From NCBI RefSeq assembly GCF_030549525.1, contig NZ_CP130831.1:3559501-3623500 (forward strand): 64,000 bases of DNA. Reading direction: 5' to 3'. The notes beneath the pieces were generated by a model. The model saw nothing but the letters and a program-made list of their open reading frames with translations, was not told the DNA's origin and ran no database searches. Source of the DNA: Stenotrophomonas sp. 704A1 (lineage in GTDB: Bacteria; Pseudomonadota; Gammaproteobacteria; Xanthomonadales; Xanthomonadaceae). Position numbers and translations under genes: made by a program. Shown here in pieces: positions 62,950 through 64,000 of this stretch. The stretch's first letter is position 1, and each line of letters begins with the position of its first letter.

Positions 62950-64000
62950 TCAGCCCAGACGACGGGCCTCGCTGACACCCGGCAAGGCGTCCAGCTTGCC
63001 AAGCAGATTGGACAGCTGCTCGTAGCCGTTCACCTTCAGTCGCAGCCGCAGATGGGCGCGGCCGCTGTTGCGCACGTTGTCGCTGTGGATGTCGAGCACG
63101 TAGGCGTCTTCCTGTGCGATCAGGTTGGTGATGTCCTTCAGCAGCCAGCGACGGTCAACGGCATCGACCACCACGTCCACTTCGTAGCCGCCACCGGCCT
63201 GGCCCCATTCCACCGGCAGGATCCGCTGCGGGCTGGTTGCGGCCAGGCGGGCCAGCGCCACACAGTCTGCGCGATGCACGGTGACACCCCGGCTACGGGT
63301 CAGGTAACCGACGATGGGTTCGCCGGCCACCGGCTGGCAGCACCGCGCCAGCTGCACCAGCAGGTTGCCCACGCCCTGCACGGTGAACTTGGACTTGCCC
63401 AGGTTCTCGCGGCGCGCGGTCGGTCGCGGCAGCGACGGCGGTGGTGCCGGCTGGCTGGCCGCGCGCTCGGCTTCCAGCAGCATCCGGCTTACCTGGTTCG
63501 GCCCGGTATCGCCCAGCGCCACCTGGATGTACAGGTCATCGACACTGTCGGCGTGGAACTTCTTCGCCGCCGCGGCCAGGTCCGAATGCTGCAGGCCCAG
63601 CCGCTTGAGCTCGCGTTCCAGCAGTTCGCGCCCGGCATGCACGTTGCGCGCGCGGTCCAGCTTGTGGAACCAGCTGCGCACCTTCTCCCGCGAGCGGTTG
63701 CTGGCCAGGAAGCCGTTGGCCGGCATCAGCCAGTCGCGGCGCGGATCGGCCTCCTTGCCGGTGAGGATCTCGACCCGGTCGCCACTGCGCAGCCGGTAGG
63801 TCAGTGGCACGATGCGGCCATTGACCTTGGCGCCGCGGCAGCGGTGCCCGACCATGGTGTGCACCTGGTAGGCGAAATCCAGCGGCGTGGCGCCCTGCGG
63901 CAGATCCAGCACCTCGTCCTTCGGGCTCAGCGCATAGACCCGGTCCTCGGTCAGCTCCGCGTCCAGCGCACCGGCCAGTTCATTGCCCTGCCCGTCCTGC
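62950..64000 (-). CDS. relA: RelA-type (p)ppGpp synthetase, C-terminal part (5' end outside window)
   Basis: The frame stays open to the window edge, so only the regulatory C-terminal half is visible (about 350 residues): the TGS domain (DRVYALSPKDEVLDLPQGAT with DFAYQVHT), the helical region, the zinc-finger/RIS domain (LARCCQPVAGEPIVGYLTRS then GVTVHRADC) and a C-terminal ACT domain ending near EARRLG. These domains bind the ribosome and sense uncharged tRNA in the stringent response. The RIS sequence is closer to RelA than to SpoT. The synthetase domain itself lies outside the window. Confidence 0.93.
   Translation of the reverse strand, partial: QDGQGNELAGALDAELTEDRVYALSPKDEVLDLPQGATPLDFAYQVHTMVGHRCRGAKVNGRIVPLTYRLRSGDRVEILTGKEADPRRDWLMPANGFLASNRSREKVRSWFHKLDRARNVHAGRELLERELKRLGLQHSDLAAAAKKFHADSVDDLYIQVALGDTGPNQVSRMLLEAERAASQPAPPPSLPRPTARRENLGKSKFTVQGVGNLLVQLARCCQPVAGEPIVGYLTRSRGVTVHRADCVALARLAATSPQRILPVEWGQAGGGYEVDVVVDAVDRRWLLKDITNLIAQEDAYVLDIHSDNVRNSGRAHLRLRLKVNGYEQLSNLLGKLDALPGVSEARRLG

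Overview
The window is about 64 kb of high-GC gammaproteobacterial chromosome. Gene content and order point to Xanthomonadaceae, most likely the genus Stenotrophomonas: a Pil-Chp cluster running into gshB and tonB, many TonB-dependent receptors, an alginate locus with PL6 and PL17 lyases, an Ala/Lys-rich histone H1-like protein, and short GTAG-tipped palindromic repeats like those of S. maltophilia. This assignment comes from gene content, not from an alignment. No tRNA, rRNA, CRISPR array, prophage or transposase gene was seen.

Left part (1-22.7 kb): the end of an AsmA-like gene; an operon of mtgA, a GtrB-like glycosyltransferase and a CBS-pair protein; hslO; an exported protein of unknown function; a large TonB-dependent receptor; and a fatty-acid module (TetR regulator, alpha/beta hydrolase, fadE, DUF4442 hotdog protein). 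The hydrolase-fadE promoter carries two matching palindromes and appears nearly leaderless. Next come DUF1304, an ATP/ADP-carrier-like transporter, a beta-lactamase-fold serine hydrolase, the histone H1-like gene with a long leader, gcvT/gcvH of the glycine cleavage system, and the qmcA-nfeD membrane-protein pair.

Alginate locus (21.9-32.9 kb): an FCD-type GntR regulator and a TonB-dependent receptor on the minus strand face a plus-strand operon of PL6 alginate lyase, PL17 oligoalginate lyase, MFS uronate transporter, SDR reductase and SGNH esterase. Together they would import alginate oligomers, cut them to unsaturated monomer, move the monomer into the cytoplasm and reduce the resulting keto-uronate to KDG. 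The intergenic region holds two inverted copies of a UxuR/ExuR-like operator.

Middle (33-50.5 kb): a small housekeeping operon (nudE-cysQ-mazG-UPF0060), bioA-rsmE, a 35-bp-period tandem array of palindromic repeats, then the type IV pilus chemosensory operon pilG-pilH-pilI-pilJ-chpA-chpB-like-chpC. No PilK/CheR methyltransferase gene is present, and the CheB-like protein appears to have lost its catalytic serine, so this pathway may have lost methylation-based adaptation.

Right part (50.6-64 kb): gshB-tonB; dinG/yoaA-tsaB; mrcB (PBP1b) overlapping a TPR lipoprotein that resembles the PBP1b activator LpoP; a fused GT2-GT4 glycosyltransferase; a membrane-anchored repeat protein; and the C-terminal part of relA at the right edge.

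A family of long, GC-rich, multi-palindromic intergenic repeats occurs at four places (about 13.0, 20.2, 52.6 and 55.6 kb). A conserved end of the element always abuts, or in one case overlaps, the 3' end of the neighbouring gene. One copy carries an 81-bp three-hairpin insert in its central palindrome. This family and the twin TetR-type operators are the most interesting non-coding signals.
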